DNA of 64,000 nt, taken from assembly GCA_018873225.1 (NCBI GenBank), contig JAEILZ010000001.1, positions 2,232,001-2,296,000 on the forward strand, read 5' to 3'. Made by a program: the position numbers and the translations under genes. How positions within the stretch are numbered: position 1 is the first letter of the stretch; every line of letters begins with the position of its first letter. Below, piece after piece: positions 1 to 13,001 of the stretch. Under the pieces are notes generated by a model that ran no database searches, had not been told where the DNA came from, and was given only the letters and a program-made list of their open reading frames with translations. Source of the stretch: [Phialemoniopsis] sp. UDSM-2020 (taxonomy: Eukaryota; Ascomycota; Sordariomycetes; Thyridiales; Thyridiaceae).

Positions 1-833
1 AGCTGCTGTTTCATATTCCCTCCAGCTACTTGGCATGATTCTCTCGTCTAAGTAGTTGATTTGTGGAGTGGCAGCTAGACAGCCTGTCTTTTTCTCGCGA
101 TCCTGTCGCTGGTGTTGAAGTCGCTCAGACAGGCAGTGACAAAGGTTGACCCTGTGATGAAAGGGCTGAATAAAAGTTCGCTTCGAGTCCCTTCACTGGT
201 GGCAAGTTATGAAAAGGGACATTCTTTGTTGAAATCCTACTGGACAAGCTTTCGAGACCCTTGAGGAGCCGTATGGATATTTCAAGGCGATGTTTGGCGA
301 AGGGAGGGAGGCTCTACCAGGCCATCTGTGCAAAAGCTACGAAGTAGAGGCAGATAACACCTCGGTGGTGTAAGGAACTTATTTGCCATACTGTGAAATG
401 GGTATTGGAATGAACGCGCTTCAAATTCAAAACCTGACTATGTGAATTGATTTGAAAGGTTGAATATCCTCATACGATACTCATGAGAACAAGTAGTGAA
501 CAGCTGAGTGCTCTGGATGGCTCACAATGAACTGAACACAAGGGACTTTGCCCAAGCATAACCGCCTGTATTGGACAAGATGTCCCCACGTGATGATAAG
601 CTAATCGTGCCAATGATGTCGGCGATAGTGCCAGTTGCTATTGTGGGGACTTGCAGAGCTATCAATCCCCATGTCCTCGGAATTTTCTTGACAAACCGAT
701 CAAGCGGGAAGGATAGCAATCACACAACGACAACCAATCTCATCATCTCCGACTCCCATCTACATCGCCTCAGCCAGTCTCGGGGCCCCATCCCTCGATA
801 CACTCAATCACACATACACCACAGCTCGTCATC
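1..833. other. Gene-free region upstream of tim9
   Basis: No reading frame here has convincing protein character. Short frames near 520-850 are low-complexity or overlap the tim9 leader. The last 150 bases or so before 834 are C/T/A-rich (clusters of catc and cac), typical of a filamentous-fungal promoter and 5' UTR. The left part may hold the 3' end of a gene lying outside the window. Confidence 0.5.
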
Positions 834-1318
834 ATGGACCAGTTAGTAGACCTCCTTTCCGGCGCAATGACGTCCTCCAAAGCTGACAATCGTCCTCCGA
901 CAGACTCACGCAAGCCGAGGCCAAGGAGCTTGAGCAGCGCCTCCAGAAGAGACAGGTCAAGGAGTTTCTCGGAGTGAGTCCCTTTCCCCCTTCTTAATCC
1001 ATACCTTATTCTGTTGCCATCTTGAGGAGGGCGATCACTGCCTTCATCAATGCGCACGCGACTTGTCCCTTATACATCGCAGGTGGCCAGCATCACTAAC
1101 CTCGGCTCGTGCCGCCTTCATAGCTCTTCGGCAACCTGGTCGACCACTGCTTCATGTCCTGCATCGACGACTTCACATCCAAGACCCTGTCCGGCCGCGA
1201 GACCGGCTGCATCACCCGCTGCGTCCAAAAGTCCATGTCCACCTCCACGCGCCTGAGCGAGCGCTTCCAGGAGCACAACGCCCAGATGACCGCCCAGGGC
1301 CAGCCCGGCATGCGATAA
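834..1318 (+). CDS. tim9: Mitochondrial small Tim chaperone TIM9
   Basis: Three exons read as 834-841, 904-973 and 1124-1318, giving 90 residues, close to the usual length for Tim9. The twin CX3C motifs are C35-C39 (CFMSC) and C55-C59 (CITRC), with the RFQEHNAQ helix after the second pair as in Tim9 rather than Tim10, Tim8 or Tim13. Family knowledge: Tim9 and Tim10 form a hexameric intermembrane-space chaperone that escorts carrier and beta-barrel precursors to TIM22 and SAM; the cysteines are oxidised by Mia40. The first exon is only 8 nt (ATG GAC CA), so an automatic caller could easily start the gene wrongly. The intron ends are gttagt/cag and gtgagt/tag. Confidence 0.92.
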
Positions 1319-1877
1319 AGGGGCACCACAGCCTCCAAGTCATGTTGGAAGGTGGTGGTGGGAGGGTGGTGAACGAAAGAAGTCAGACGCTCTTCTCTCT
1401 GTAACAACAAAGTCGATATTGAAAAAAAAGGAAAGATATCTGCACGACTTGGCAAAGTCGGGGGTTCTGAATACCTGTCAGGGATGACTGGAATGGAACA
1501 TGTCTATGGCTCCTTCATACTGGGAAAACGGCCGGTAATGACATCAGGCATTTTTGTAACATTAGGATAGCCTCGAATTTCCAAAGGGGCTACTGTACTA
1601 GATTCTCAACATGGAAAGGGTCCCGTAATGTCATATGGGCAACCCTCATCAAGTTCACTTGGCAGGACGGAATCGTTCGCGGAAAATCAGTGCTCTATTA
1701 AAGTGAGCATTTCTATGGACACAGTACAGATCCAGTATCTCTTGACAAGTCGACCTCGGCCAGGTCTTGTCATCTAACGCCATCCGCCCATGAAACACCA
1801 CGAACTATCCTAATAACCACAGCTTATTGTATGGTCCTTGCAGGGTCTCGGTAAGACATTCTTGCATCATCTCCTCG
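1319..1877. other. Convergent 3' intergenic region tim9/nup188
   Basis: This stretch lies between two converging genes and should hold both 3' UTRs. I see A-rich tracts near 1420-1430 but no coding frame or RNA gene. Confidence 0.5.
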
Positions 1878-4800
1878 CTACTCGGCATCCTCGCTCAGTA
1901 CCAACTTGAGGCCCTCTAGCATGCCCACAACCTTCTCCTCCAACTTGTTCTCGATCTGCGCGCCCGCGGCAACAGCGCCATCGGGCTTCATGCCGCGCCA
2001 CTCCGCCTCGCGTTGGCCGAGCGGCAGCAGCCTCTCGCGCAGGACCTTGGGCCTTGATAGCCAAAAGTCTACATTCTCCACCAGTGTGCCCGCGTCCCAC
2101 TTGATCTCGGGGATGTCGCGGTTGTTGTTCACTCTCAGTGCGGCCAGGACGCGGGTAAGAAGCGCCAGGGAGTGGACCTCGGAGGCGGCCAGCAGGGTGA
2201 CGTATTGTCCGCTCTTGAATGAGGCCGTGCGGCTCATGCCAGGAGCCTCGAAGCGCAGCACACTCGACTCCAGTAGAGTTGGGAACTGGTTGAGAACAAA
2301 CGCAACTTCTGGCGCGATGGTGGTCCCGAGGGCGATAAGGATGTTCAGGAGGAGAGGTAGGATGGCTTTGGCCCAGACGGTGTAACAACGCTGCGCTCCT
2401 ACCGCGTCTGCGAAAGGCGAGACGTTGCTACGGCGCATATGGTTTGCTAGACTCGACGACGCGATGTGTCCCAAGAGACCATCGCAGGCGAGCTGCTCGG
2501 CAATGGTAGGCAGAGTGGAAAGCTCAAGGAGGAACATGAGACTCAGCTCTCCGTAGATAGGGTCGCCGTTGACGGCTAATTTGTCTGCCCAGGAGTACAG
2601 AGAGGTTGCGACGTGCAATGCATCATGCGAAGCCATGATGTTCAGTATCTGTGTTTGACACTGGTCCATGCCGGGCATGCTAATACAGGCTTGAAGAATG
2701 GCGGTGATGAGAGCCACGTCTTCTGGAAAGACCGTTGCCTCGGGATCGTGTATCAGGCTCACCAGAGTTCTGAAACCTTGCGCAACGACGCGGTCGAGGA
2801 TGTTCAGTACTGTTTGTGTCGTTGAGACAGCCAGTTCACCCGCGGTGGCATTGTCGCCCTTCGAGCTGTGAGAACCGCGGAGAAGGACATACAAGACCTT
2901 GAGAAGCGTTCGGTAGTAGGGCATCTGGTCGGGATCAAAGGGACTCTCGACAGAGATGATAGTAGTCCAAAGTGACACAAGAAGGGTGTTTATGTCCTTG
3001 GGCAGCATTGCGCAGTCCGCAAGCCGTTGGACAAGCATCAATGAAAGGTTAGAGCGGGCCTGTGTGAGCTTGACGAAGATCTTCTCAGGTCCTTGAAGAT
3101 TCTGGTTCGCGGTCAAGCACTGCTCAGCGACCTGGATCATAGCAACACTAATCCTCTTGCTCTTTGGCAGAAGGCAGAGGCTGAGCTCCAGGAGCAGGAA
3201 TTCCCAGGAGTGGAACAGTGCCTATGAAATGTGAGCGTGTTGTACTAAGAGTGAGTGAGACGCGAAGTGCTTACAATTTGGGCATCGACAAGTGAGAGGT
3301 TGAGGTTCGCGGTTCGCATCTCGTGTCGGAATCCATTGTCCTTCTTGCCTGCCCAGGCCGAGTCAAATCCCAGCATCCGCTCTGCCAGATCCAAAGCGTA
3401 GTAATATTGCGGTCCGAGGTCGTGCGGTGCAAGTAGTGTCCGCTTCAAGATCTCCAAAGAGCAGCCGGGATAGCGGTTGTCGAAGTTCTTTGCAAAGTTC
3501 ACGTGCAAGGAAGTGTTGTATCCTGCGACACCAACTCCATCTCTCAAGAAATAGTCTAGATCCTGGACAACAGCTGAGGCGAATTCTTCCTCCTTGCCCA
3601 TCTGGCGGAGATGGTATAATTGCATGGCGAAAGCCTCGGCGATGTAAGCCGCGATCCTAGCCTGGTCACAAGCTGCGACTGGATCTGTTCTGGCAACTAC
3701 AGACGCCGACTTCAATTCCCGGATATAAGTCCGGAGCTCAGTAAGGTACGATTGATCGCTGTCAACTGCCAGGATCGTCCAGGGCCAGTAGTTGTGCGCA
3801 GACGTGAAGAAATCCAGCACAGCAAGTGTTTCAGCTGCAGGAATCGAGGAGATGGTGCGCAAGGTTTCTTGCGCCGCGTACAAAATGGAGTTCGATGAGG
3901 CCTTTGATAATTTGCCATCACTCTGCAACGCGTCGCGAGGGGTTTTCCCCGTCAGGAGGCAATTAGCCATCCATTGCTGTCGGTTCCGTATGATGGTAGA
4001 GAGGAATTTCCAGACAGATACAACCTCACCGGCCCGGTTGAAAGGCTTGTCTAAGTGAGCCAAAATCTCGAGGAAGGATTTGGATATCTGGGGGCCGAGG
4101 TAACCCAGAAGGGACGGTGGCTCAGTGGTAACTTTGCCTGCGCTGACCACGAGAGCCTCCATAAGAGCGAAGATTGGTGCCCGGTATGTATCTCGGACGG
4201 CACATAAACGGGCGAGCAACGAGACAATCTTGAACAATTGTGTCTCAAGGGCAGTCGAGGGTTGATCTAGAAAGTTGATAGCTTTCAGCAACACCGCGGC
4301 AAAGCGGAGGACTGTCGAGGTCGCGTTGACTATGACCTTCTTGCCTCGCTGGTAGAGCGTCGAGTCGGGCATTTGGAACGCAGTCATGAGAGTCATGAGC
4401 AGCGGCTGGAACCTCAGAGACCCAGAGGAGGACGACATAAAACTGTCAATAACATATCTTGCACCCGGCACCAAGCACGCTGTCAGTGCACGAGATCCCT
4501 TAGGGTCGCCGAAACTGAACGAGTACTGGATCAAGTTGTCCAGTATTGCGACGACATCTTGGATGAGTCTGCTTCGGTGAATCTCGGAAGCAAATCGCCA
4601 CGTTACTGTGTTCTCCAGGATATCGATGGTTGTCTGTGCAATCGACAGGCCCACCTGTTCGAGAATCTTGTCGGATATGCCAAGCCACGAGTTATCGTTG
4701 TTCTTGGATCGTCCGGTATTCTTGTTGCCAACTGTGCGTTGGACAGAGCTCTCCAACGCGCTGTCAATCAAACTTGAAAGAAGTTGCATTGAGGAATCCA

Positions 4801-7542
4801 GGAAATCGAAGCGAGTCGAGATCATCTCGGAAGTGCCCGTCAGCCGCGATAATCGCCCGGCTCGAGCCTCAGTCGTCAGTAGTTCGCTCCTTGCCATGTA
4901 TGACCAGACACGGCCTGGGCAGACCGAAAGAGCGGCATGGAGGAATTGAATGCATGAGTTCAATATTGCCACTTTCGCTTCATCTGTATAGGAGACTTCT
5001 TCCTGAATGATGGTGTCCAGGGTGTCGCAGATGACAGTGATGATGTCTTTGTTGTTAGGAAGCGCTCGGCTTGCTTCCCTAAGCACGTTCATGCCAGCCT
5101 CAACCGCGCCACTTCCTTCAGACCGTGCCGTTGCCTTCAGCGTCTCAGCCCTAATCAGATGGGTGAGAAGCGAGATGGCTTCGGCGACTTCGGCGGGTTC
5201 TAGATAGCCGAGCACCGTATCGTACTCTCCGCGAGATATGTTGACATCTAAACGCTTGCTCAAAAGAGACAGCGCAGAATGCTCGTAATCCATGATCACG
5301 ATCTTTCCTTCGTTGTCGGTAAGGAAACGGCCGTAAGTACCAGAAGGGATATACAGAGGTTCCTCATCGACGAATCGCTTTCGCCATGACGACGAGGGTA
5401 CGAACAGCGGTATGTCCTGGGTCAACATGAAGGTGTTTGTGTTGTCCTCCTCTTGGTCCAGTTCGTAACCGCCGAACCGCGGAGGTAGAGTCAGGGTCAG
5501 AGTGGGGGTCTTCAGCAAGAGCTTGACAATGATATCCGACTTGTCGTCCTTGGAGAGACAAGTTGACAAGCTCTGGCAGAACTGGACAAACGGAGAGAAC
5601 TCGAGAGGGAAGCGGCATAATGCTTGCTGAAAGTAAAGCCCCAACAGATCGAGGTCCTCCAGTGCAGAAGCCGAGACCGTCGAATCGGCGTCAGCAACAG
5701 CTAGCAGATTCAGGTCCCAATACTGACGTCCACCAGCAATGACCTGCAGAAGTGCGCCAAGAGGCTCTTCTCGATACCCAACCGCAGGGAAGCTGATCTT
5801 GAAAAGGTCGAGGAATGTGGCTCGAATACGATTGCCCAGCGAAGGTCGGAGGCCTGCGTCTGCCCCGTCACCCGTCGCAGCAGCGATTCCAGAGAGCACC
5901 TCATAGATGCGGCTGTCATCCGTAGCGAACTTGGCCATTGCCTCGGCCAAGTGCACGTCTTGTTGCATGGCGGCATCGGCGAGAAAGCGATCGTAGCGAG
6001 TAGACTCCAAAGAGACAATACTACCTGCTGAGTTTCGGCGGCCTAGGGAACCATGCGACTGATTCTCTAACTCGAAGCCCAACTGCGCCCGTTGATTCTG
6101 TGCAAGATCTCGGCGCTCTGATCGTTCTTGATATGACAAGTACATCTTGTGGAGAAGCAATGCCCAAGCGAACAAGACAGGGGAAGTGCTGACCAACTCT
6201 GCTTCAGCTGCAAACATGGCTGCTTTGTGAATGACCTCAAGTACGTCAGAATTAGCCACATAGACGTCTTCCTTATCGTCGAGGTCCAACTCCTGATCGA
6301 GGTACGCCAAGCATCGGATCGGGTTCAGCAATACAATCGAAATTGAGCATGTCAAGCACCTCAGGGGCAGGATAAGGTCAGCTACTGCAGCGTTGTCCTA
6401 GAGCCAGCTGGTTAGTACACAAGTGATATATATGATAGGGGTTGGAACCTACAGGTGTGAATCCGTCCAAGAACCCGTAGTCTCCCATGAATTGGAACCA
6501 CCGTTGTACAACAAAGGGGCTAGTGAAAGCAGGAGCCGAAAGATCGACGACCTGGAAAATGAGAGCCATGGCATGAGTTACTTCGGCGAGTGCTGTAACA
6601 GTCCATTGCGTCTGTAGCTCAGCTGAAAGAGCGGTTTCTTCCTTGAGAACAGACTGAATGCCGGCATCGACTCGTTGAACGCAGCTGGGGAGTACATCCA
6701 TGTATGTGGAAAGGAGGAGGTTGAAAGCCTGTGTGTCCATCTCCGCGTTCACGTCTATCCCATATGCCGCTTTCAGAACATCCTTGCGTAGAGCTTCCGA
6801 GGTGGCAGTCGTTGCCATGTGCGGCCTCCGGGGATGCAGCATCAATGTGGTGAGGTAGTCTGCCGACATCATGAAGTAGCGGCGCTCAGACAAGTAGTGG
6901 CCAAAGATGCGTTGGCGTTTGGCGCCCTCCTTCTCGGAGTCCGACCATATGGTTTCAGCATCCTGCAGATTTGATGTGTCCAGCGTCGCGAAAATGCCGG
7001 AGGCCTGGGCGCTGGTCACTCCCGCGGCTTCCTGGAGGTTGACGAGATCTTGGGCAGAAAGTCGGCCGGTCAGGTGGCTTTGGGCTCGGGATTGGAATTC
7101 GACGACTACGATGCGCAGCGCGGCAACTTCGTTGATGTCTGCATTATTGCTGAGCCAGAGCGCGTCTTCCTTGATCGTCTTGATATCGTATTGACCATTT
7201 GGGGTGGGCGTGACGTTAATAGCGGCCGTCTTGGTCTCGAATTCGGATCTGGACTGAGGAGTTGGGCCTTCAAAGACCTTTGTCGGGGCTTTGAACAAGC
7301 CAACAACGTGGCCATCGCGAAGGAACTGGCCGACGGCATCGCTATCTAATCGATCGCAGGAAGCATCGGACAAGGCAGAAGCAACCAACTTCCAGGAACT
7401 GTGACAAGGCAGTCAGTATCCAGTGCATTCGAGAAACAAGCCGTACAGGTAGAGACGCGGGGAAAACTTACAGTAGAATCCTGTCGCTTTTCAAACATTC
7501 CTCCAGCGCTGGGAAGTATGTTCGATCGGATGGCGACGCCAT
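1878..7542 (-). CDS. nup188: Nucleoporin NUP188, inner ring of the nuclear pore
   Basis: Four exons read on the minus strand: 7542-7472, 7398-6453, 6397-3275 and 3221-1878, giving about 1827 residues. The size and alpha-helical character fit the large scaffold nucleoporins. The N-terminus (YFPALEECLKSDRILLSWKLVASAL), the NSAGSIVSLES stretch, the PGRVWSYM and NYWPWTI segments and the C-terminal VEWRGM resemble Chaetomium Nup188 rather than Nup192. Family knowledge: Nup188 is a superhelical solenoid with an SH3-like insertion that binds Nic96 and shapes the inner ring. All three introns are phase-compatible with good GT-AG ends. I see no truncation. It is divergent from trpC, with about 1 kb between the start codons. 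Confidence 0.93.
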
Positions 7543-8547
7543 TGTTGCGCGCGGCTCACCAGGCAGCGGAGAGTGTGCTGCCTTTCAGTACCATGAGAGG
7601 AGGGATGAGCAAAGAATAGACGGTGCAGAGAGAAGAGGCACGCGAAAGGTGTTTGTTGACCAGGCGCGGGTCAGGTCGCTCAAAAAGCGCTGTAGAAATC
7701 AAGCGGGCGTGCTTGATACGTGCGGCGCGAAGCTCAAAAAAAGTGAGCTCCAGCTAAACATGGGGATTCTGATGGTGGAGCTTGGACGTGCCAGTCACCC
7801 CCACCGCCTCAAAATATCATCAGCCTTGCAGGTGCACACAGCATGTATCCAGGTAGTTCTTTGTTCAAGGGTGGCCTAGTCGCATTCAGCCATTAATTTG
7901 TGAGCAGAGCCAAAAAAAAAATATTCCTTTTATCATCTTTAATTCACTTTTTCATAAATTTCCCCCTCAACCTACCTACATACTTGGGTAGATGATAGCA
8001 GATTGTGTATTCATGGATCATGACCATCTATCATCATTCGAGAAAGAGCCAAGCTAGCCCGTGATCTTGAATTCAAAAGAAGAAAAGTTGCTACATGGAG
8101 AAAGACCTTGTGGACATGTTAAAAGTCGCCCTTTTACCCTACTCGATCTTGAGAACTTATCTATTCGAACTCGATTCAAACATCTAACGTAAGATACATG
8201 AATTCCATTAGAATAGACAGTTGGGAGCTACCTACTTGAAGCCATAATAACAGGGACCTTGCCCGTTATAGGCTAGGCGGATACCTCTCTAGATTGGGGT
8301 TGTACCTGCATTACGGTGTACTCCGTGCCGTCCCCATACAAAATTCATCACCGTAAAAGATCGGGAGCTACTTTACATAAAGTCTCACAAAAACTGACTC
8401 ACTCGTATCAACTCTTGTGTCTGCACCGCTCTCTCAAGCCACGACACCGGTGACAAGCTTCGTAAAGCAACACCAGAGGCCATTTCATTCATCGCCTTGG
8501 CCCAATACGAGTTCTCACTGTCCGTATAGACCTCGTCACCAGCCACA
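7543..8547. promoter_or_regulatory. Divergent promoter region nup188/trpC
   Basis: About 1 kb separates the two start codons. It contains an A/T-rich tract at about 7910-7970 and, near trpC, a TGACTCA element (8395-8401). Small open frames here (for example 7649-7879) lack protein-like composition and I do not call them. Confidence 0.6.
8395..8401 (+). promoter_or_regulatory. TGACTCA cross-pathway control element (CPC1/GCN4 type)
   Basis: A perfect TGACTCA lies 147 nt upstream of the trpC start codon. This is the consensus bound by the bZIP activators Gcn4, CPC1 and CpcA, which induce amino-acid biosynthesis genes on starvation. The target gene makes tryptophan, so the site is in the expected context. 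That it functions is an inference. Confidence 0.7.
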
Positions 8548-10839
8548 ATGGCTTCGTCGGACATCATTGACTATTCACCCCACCATCCGGAGCCCGTGGC
8601 CCCGATTGCCACGGCGTCCAATCTCATTCTCATCGACAACTACGACTCGTTCACCTGGAATGTCTACCAGTATCTCGTGCTTGAAGGTGCAACGGTCATC
8701 GTCTTCAGAAACGACCAGGTCACCTTGGAGGAGCTCATCAGCAAAAAGCCAACCCAGCTTGTAGTGAGCCCGGGTCCGGGGCACCCCATCACTGACTCGG
8801 GCATCAGCCGCGATGCTATTCGCCATTTCGCCGGCAAGATCCCAGTTTTTGGTATCTGTATGGGGCAGCAATGCATCTTTGATGTTTACGGAGGCGACGT
8901 TAGCTCTGCCGGCGAGATTCTGCACGGCAAGACCTCTCCTCTGACCCATGACGGAAAGGGCGTCTACGCCGGGATGGCTCAAGGACTTCCTGTCACAAGG
9001 TATCACTCCTTGGCCGGAACCCGTGTCACGTTGCCGCCGGCTCTCGAGGTGACTTCCTGGATTCCCAAAGAGGATGGCACTCACGGGGTCATCATGGGAG
9101 TCCGCCACAAGGAGTACATTGTCGAGGGTGTCCAATTCCATCCCGAAAGCATCTTGTCTGCTGAAGGTCGAACCATGATCAAGAATTTCCTTCGCATGCA
9201 CGGAGGTACCTGGAAGGAGAACGAGCAGTCGCAAGAAGCAGCGAAGGCCGCATCAGCTGCTGAAGCGAAGCCTGCGTCTGTAAAACCCAAGGGAAACATT
9301 CTACAGCAGATTTACAGTCGCCGCAGGGAGCTGGTGGCAGCCCAGAAGCTGGTCCCATCTCAAAGGCCAAGCGACTTGCAAGCCGCTTACAACCTTAACT
9401 GTGCTCCTCCTCAGATTTCCTTGCTAGATCGTCTGCGTCAATCACCCTATGATGTGTCTCTGATGGCTGAGATCAAGCGTGCCTCTCCATCAAAGGGCGT
9501 GTTTGCGATGGACATCGATGCGCCATCCCAAGCCCACAAATATGCCCTCGCCGGCGCCAGTGTCATCTCCGTTCTGACGGAACCCGATTGGTTCAAGGGT
9601 AGCCTTGAAGACCTCCGGGCTGTTCGCCAGGTCCTGAATGCCATGCCCAACCGGCCTGCCATTCTTCGCAAAGAATTTATCTTCGAGGAGTACCAGATTC
9701 TTGAGGCCAGGTTGGCCGGTGCCGATACCGTCCTGCTCATTGTCAAGATGCTCGACACAGACTTGCTGACGAGGCTCTACAACTACTCCTTGTCCCTTGG
9801 CATGGAACCCCTGGTGGAAGTGCAGAACGCAAAGGAGATGCTCGTTGCTGTTGAACTCGGGGCCAAGGCCATCGGTGTCAACAACCGCAATCTAGAGAGC
9901 TTCGAGGTTGATCTCAACACTACGAGCCGACTCAGGAGCATGGTGCCCAAGGAGACCATTATTTGTGCGCTCAGTGGTATCAACACTCACCAGGATGTCT
10001 TGGCGTGCAGGAATGACGGTATCAATGCTGTCCTTGTTGGCGAAGCCATCATGCGAGCGCCAGATGCATCTCAATTCATTCGACAACTCTGCGCCGGTGA
10101 AACGGCACCGCCAAAGTCACGAAAAGTCGAGCCTGTACTTGTCAAGATCTGTGGTACTCGAAGCCCTGAGGCGGCGGCAGAGGCAGTAAAATCAGGGGCG
10201 GACATGGTCGGCATGATCCTGGTTCCTGGCACGAAGCGACTTGTATCAGACGAGACTGCTCTGGCGATCTCACAGGCTGTCCATCAAGGCTCAGCTGCTT
10301 CGACTTCGCAAAGGATTTCTTTGGGAGCAAGTAACATGGCCACCGACTTCTTCAGCCTGGCCGGACAGACTCTGCGCAGAGGCCGGACACTCCTAGTTGG
10401 TGTGTTTCAAAATCAACCACTCGAAGAAGTACTTGAGAAGCAGAGACGGTATCAGCTCGATGTGGTTCAGCTTCACGGGGATGAGCCTGTTGAATGGGCA
10501 AACCTCATCCCCGTTCCAGTCATGCGAAAATTCAAGCCTGGCCACCCTGGTCTTGCCCTCCGAGGTTATCACACCATTCCTCTCTTGGATTCTGGGTCCG
10601 GCTCAGGCCAGCTCCTAGATGTCTCTGCCGTCCAGACCGATCTTCTGAGAGACAAGGAACTCAACGTCATGCTAGCTGGTGGATTAAACCCCGATAATGT
10701 GGTGCAGTCGGTTGCTGCCGTAGGTGCTGAGTCTAGTAGGATATTGGGCGTAGATACGAGCAGCGGAGTCGAGGTCGACGGGAAGCAGAGCCTCGAGAAA
10801 ATAAGGGCGTTCATTAAGGCAGCAAAAAGTATTAGATAG
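8548..10839 (+). CDS. trpC: Trifunctional tryptophan biosynthesis protein (GATase / IGPS / PRAI)
   Basis: A single 763-residue frame, matching fungal TrpC/TRP-1 length. Domains in order: a class I glutamine amidotransferase (about 25-220) with nucleophile C104 in GICMGQQ and the H198-P-E200 pair; indole-3-glycerol-phosphate synthase (about 250-510) with the [11 protein letters not shown] and LRKEF motifs; and phosphoribosylanthranilate isomerase (about 530-763) with VKICGTR and VQLHGDEP. The amidotransferase supplies ammonia to anthranilate synthase component I (TrpE), encoded elsewhere; the other two domains carry out later steps. Known as trp-1 in Neurospora and trpC in Aspergillus. No intron is needed. 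The ATG follows a CACA context, and a TGACTCA site lies upstream. Confidence 0.97.
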   Translation: MASSDIIDYSPHHPEPVAPIATASNLILIDNYDSFTWNVYQYLVLEGATVIVFRNDQVTLEELISKKPTQLVVSPGPGHPITDSGISRDAIRHFAGKIPVFGICMGQQCIFDVYGGDVSSAGEILHGKTSPLTHDGKGVYAGMAQGLPVTRYHSLAGTRVTLPPALEVTSWIPKEDGTHGVIMGVRHKEYIVEGVQFHPESILSAEGRTMIKNFLRMHGGTWKENEQSQEAAKAASAAEAKPASVKPKGNILQQIYSRRRELVAAQKLVPSQRPSDLQAAYNLNCAPPQISLLDRLRQSPYDVSLMAEIKRASPSKGVFAMDIDAPSQAHKYALAGASVISVLTEPDWFKGSLEDLRAVRQVLNAMPNRPAILRKEFIFEEYQILEARLAGADTVLLIVKMLDTDLLTRLYNYSLSLGMEPLVEVQNAKEMLVAVELGAKAIGVNNRNLESFEVDLNTTSRLRSMVPKETIICALSGINTHQDVLACRNDGINAVLVGEAIMRAPDASQFIRQLCAGETAPPKSRKVEPVLVKICGTRSPEAAAEAVKSGADMVGMILVPGTKRLVSDETALAISQAVHQGSAASTSQRISLGASNMATDFFSLAGQTLRRGRTLLVGVFQNQPLEEVLEKQRRYQLDVVQLHGDEPVEWANLIPVPVMRKFKPGHPGLALRGYHTIPLLDSGSGSGQLLDVSAVQTDLLRDKELNVMLAGGLNPDNVVQSVAAVGAESSRILGVDTSSGVEVDGKQSLEKIRAFIKAAKSIR

Positions 10840-11273
10840 GCTAGATGTGATGCCAATGCGATCCTCAAAAGTTCACTAAGGCCGTTCAGTCGCGGGTCAG
10901 GTCCGCTTCAGATTCCCCTTTTGCACTTCTCAAGGTTCCTTCAACATCCTTTCATGTACGTGAGCCTGCCATCCCTCTCCTGGCACACTATTTAATCTCT
11001 CCCCATCACCGTCCTCTGCTCTCTTTCACCTTTTCCCACTTTCAACATCAGGTCAAGCACCTTTCCTCCCTTTCAATTTGCTTGATCTGGCCCTTGTCCC
11101 CCTTCAACTTGTTTACCCAAGAGGTACACTCGAGTCTCCTTTTCTCTTCTCTCTCTTGAGTTCAGATCAGCTTTGATCATCTCAACTGAACAAAGTGTCA
11201 CTCGGTCCTCGCTCTCACATTTCCAAACATTTCACTCAGCAACATCGAGGAAAGTTTCTCGACCGCAAGCACC
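10840..11273. promoter_or_regulatory. trpC 3' end and promoter of the BRCT/WGR gene
   Basis: The region from about 10960 to 11160 is strongly C/T-rich with runs such as ctcttttcccactttc, the usual pyrimidine-rich core promoter and leader of filamentous fungi. I see no coding frame or RNA gene. Confidence 0.5.
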
Positions 11274-12621
11274 ATGCCTTCTGAGCGCCGAGCTAGAACG
11301 CTCTTCCGTGGCCTAAACATTGCCATTGGCGATACCTTCAAATGCGACATGAAGCGTGCCGACATGGAGGATGCAATCCGTCGCCACGGAGGCAGGTTCA
11401 CACATAAAGTCACTGACGAGACTACGCACCTGATCACCACGGACCGTGACTACGATAGACGGTCGGACATCGGTGAGTTTCGCAACCCCTTTTGCAAATT
11501 GTGTTTGAGTGCATACCCATACATGATCAGTCTTGACTGACATCAACACTTGCTCTCATGCAACAGTCAAGGCAGCCCTCTGCAAGGGAGGCTACAAGGT
11601 CCCCATCATCGAGGGTCAGTGGCTTGTCGATTGCCTCAACAAGGCCAAGGTCCTCCCTGTCAAGCTCTACAGGCTTGAGAAGAAGAAGGCTCGCCTCGAG
11701 CACGAAGCTTTGGCCAAGGAGGAGGCTGCCGCTGCCGCAGAGAAGGCCAGGCGCGAGGCCGAGTTCATCAACTGGAGTGAGTCCGCTCTGAGCTCCACAT
11801 GATTTGTCAGAGACATAGTTGACCAAGATCGCCCGTGTTCAGCCCTGAACAACATCTACACTGATGCCACTGGCTTCAAGTACAAGGTCCAGATCACTCG
11901 GGACATCTCCGACATTGAGGAGGAGGGCAACGAGTCTGAACATGCCATTGCTGTCACCCAGGGTGGTGACGACGAGGAGAAGAAGAAGGAAATCCTGACT
12001 CTCTATGTGAGTATACAAAATCCCCCTTTCCCCTAGACCGGTCCCCAAGGGTGCAAATCAGCCTGTGCTCTCTCTAACATCGCAACGAAAAACAGCTCGC
12101 CGAGTCCAAGGAGAAGAACCCCAAGCTCTACACCTTCGGCTACGAGTACCAGAAGCGCAAGGGCGGCAAGAAGTACAAGCACCGCCCGTCCCTCGCAGGC
12201 GGCGTCTTCCAGAACGAGCTCAACAGCTTCCAGCACTTCTTTAAGCGCAAGTGCGGCATCTCCTGGGACGAGCGCCTTGCCAGAGTCGGCGTCATGAAGC
12301 CTCTTGGTTTCTACCAGTACCAGCCTCCTGTAAGTCGCTGATTTCTCCCTGCTATATTGGTTCTAGCTTGGTTTTTCTTCCTTCTCTTTTCTTTACACAT
12401 TTCAGCCCGTTGTTTCAAGTCAACGTCCCAATCTAGACTCCCTTTCATGAATATCATCTAACCAAGCTCAAACACAATAGTGCATGGAGGGCGCCCCTCT
12501 TGGCGTCATCGAGAACGATCACAACATCCCCGAGCAGTACCATGATGCGGTCATGGCTCAGCGCGAGATCGCCGCGGAGAAGAACATGAGGGATGAGATT
12601 GATGCCCTCTTTGACGACTAG
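11274..12621 (+). CDS. BRCT and WGR-like domain nuclear protein
   Basis: Five exons read as 11274-11472, 11567-11776, 11843-12006, 12096-12329 and 12481-12621, giving 315 residues. Residues about 8-98 form a BRCT domain (FRGLNIAIGD at the start, GGRFTHKVTDETTHLIT in the middle, VPIIEGQWLVDCL at the end). A Lys/Glu/Ala-rich helical linker spans 105-136. Residues about 140-262 look like a WGR domain, ending in the pattern F..FFKRKCGISWDERL seen in poly(ADP-ribose) polymerases. The canonical W-G-R signature itself is not intact (TFGYEYQKRKGG). Fungal PARPs have the order BRCT-WGR-catalytic, but here no ADP-ribosyltransferase domain follows and the frame stops soon after (DALFDD). A role in DNA-break recognition is inferred. 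Confidence 0.8.
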
Positions 12622-13001
12622 AGTGTCATTTCAATGCTGGTGCACATCTTTTGCAGATGGTATTATTCTGCCTATTTGAGGGAAAGCAGCACCGAGCATC
12701 TGAATTCAGGGGTCGTTAGCATGCATTGAGTCCAGTACACGGAGGACACTTTGACCGAAGTCGATGATTTCATGGGCATCCTATCTCTTGGGATTGCATG
12801 GGGGAAGGCGACAGGTTCATCATGAGGCAGCATGGGAAATGGGGGAAACGGATTAGTTTACAATACTCTACTCAACAATTCGAAGGTTTCATTGCATTCG
12901 CAAGGGTATCAAGATGCCTGAAAGAAGTGAGACTGTGACGCTCCGGTGACCAAAGATGCATGCCGCGACAAGAACACATGGCGCGTCCAAATCAGGGTAT
13001 T
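12622..13001. other. Convergent 3' region, BRCT/WGR gene and use1
   Basis: This is untranslated sequence between two converging genes. I see nothing else in it. Confidence 0.5.
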
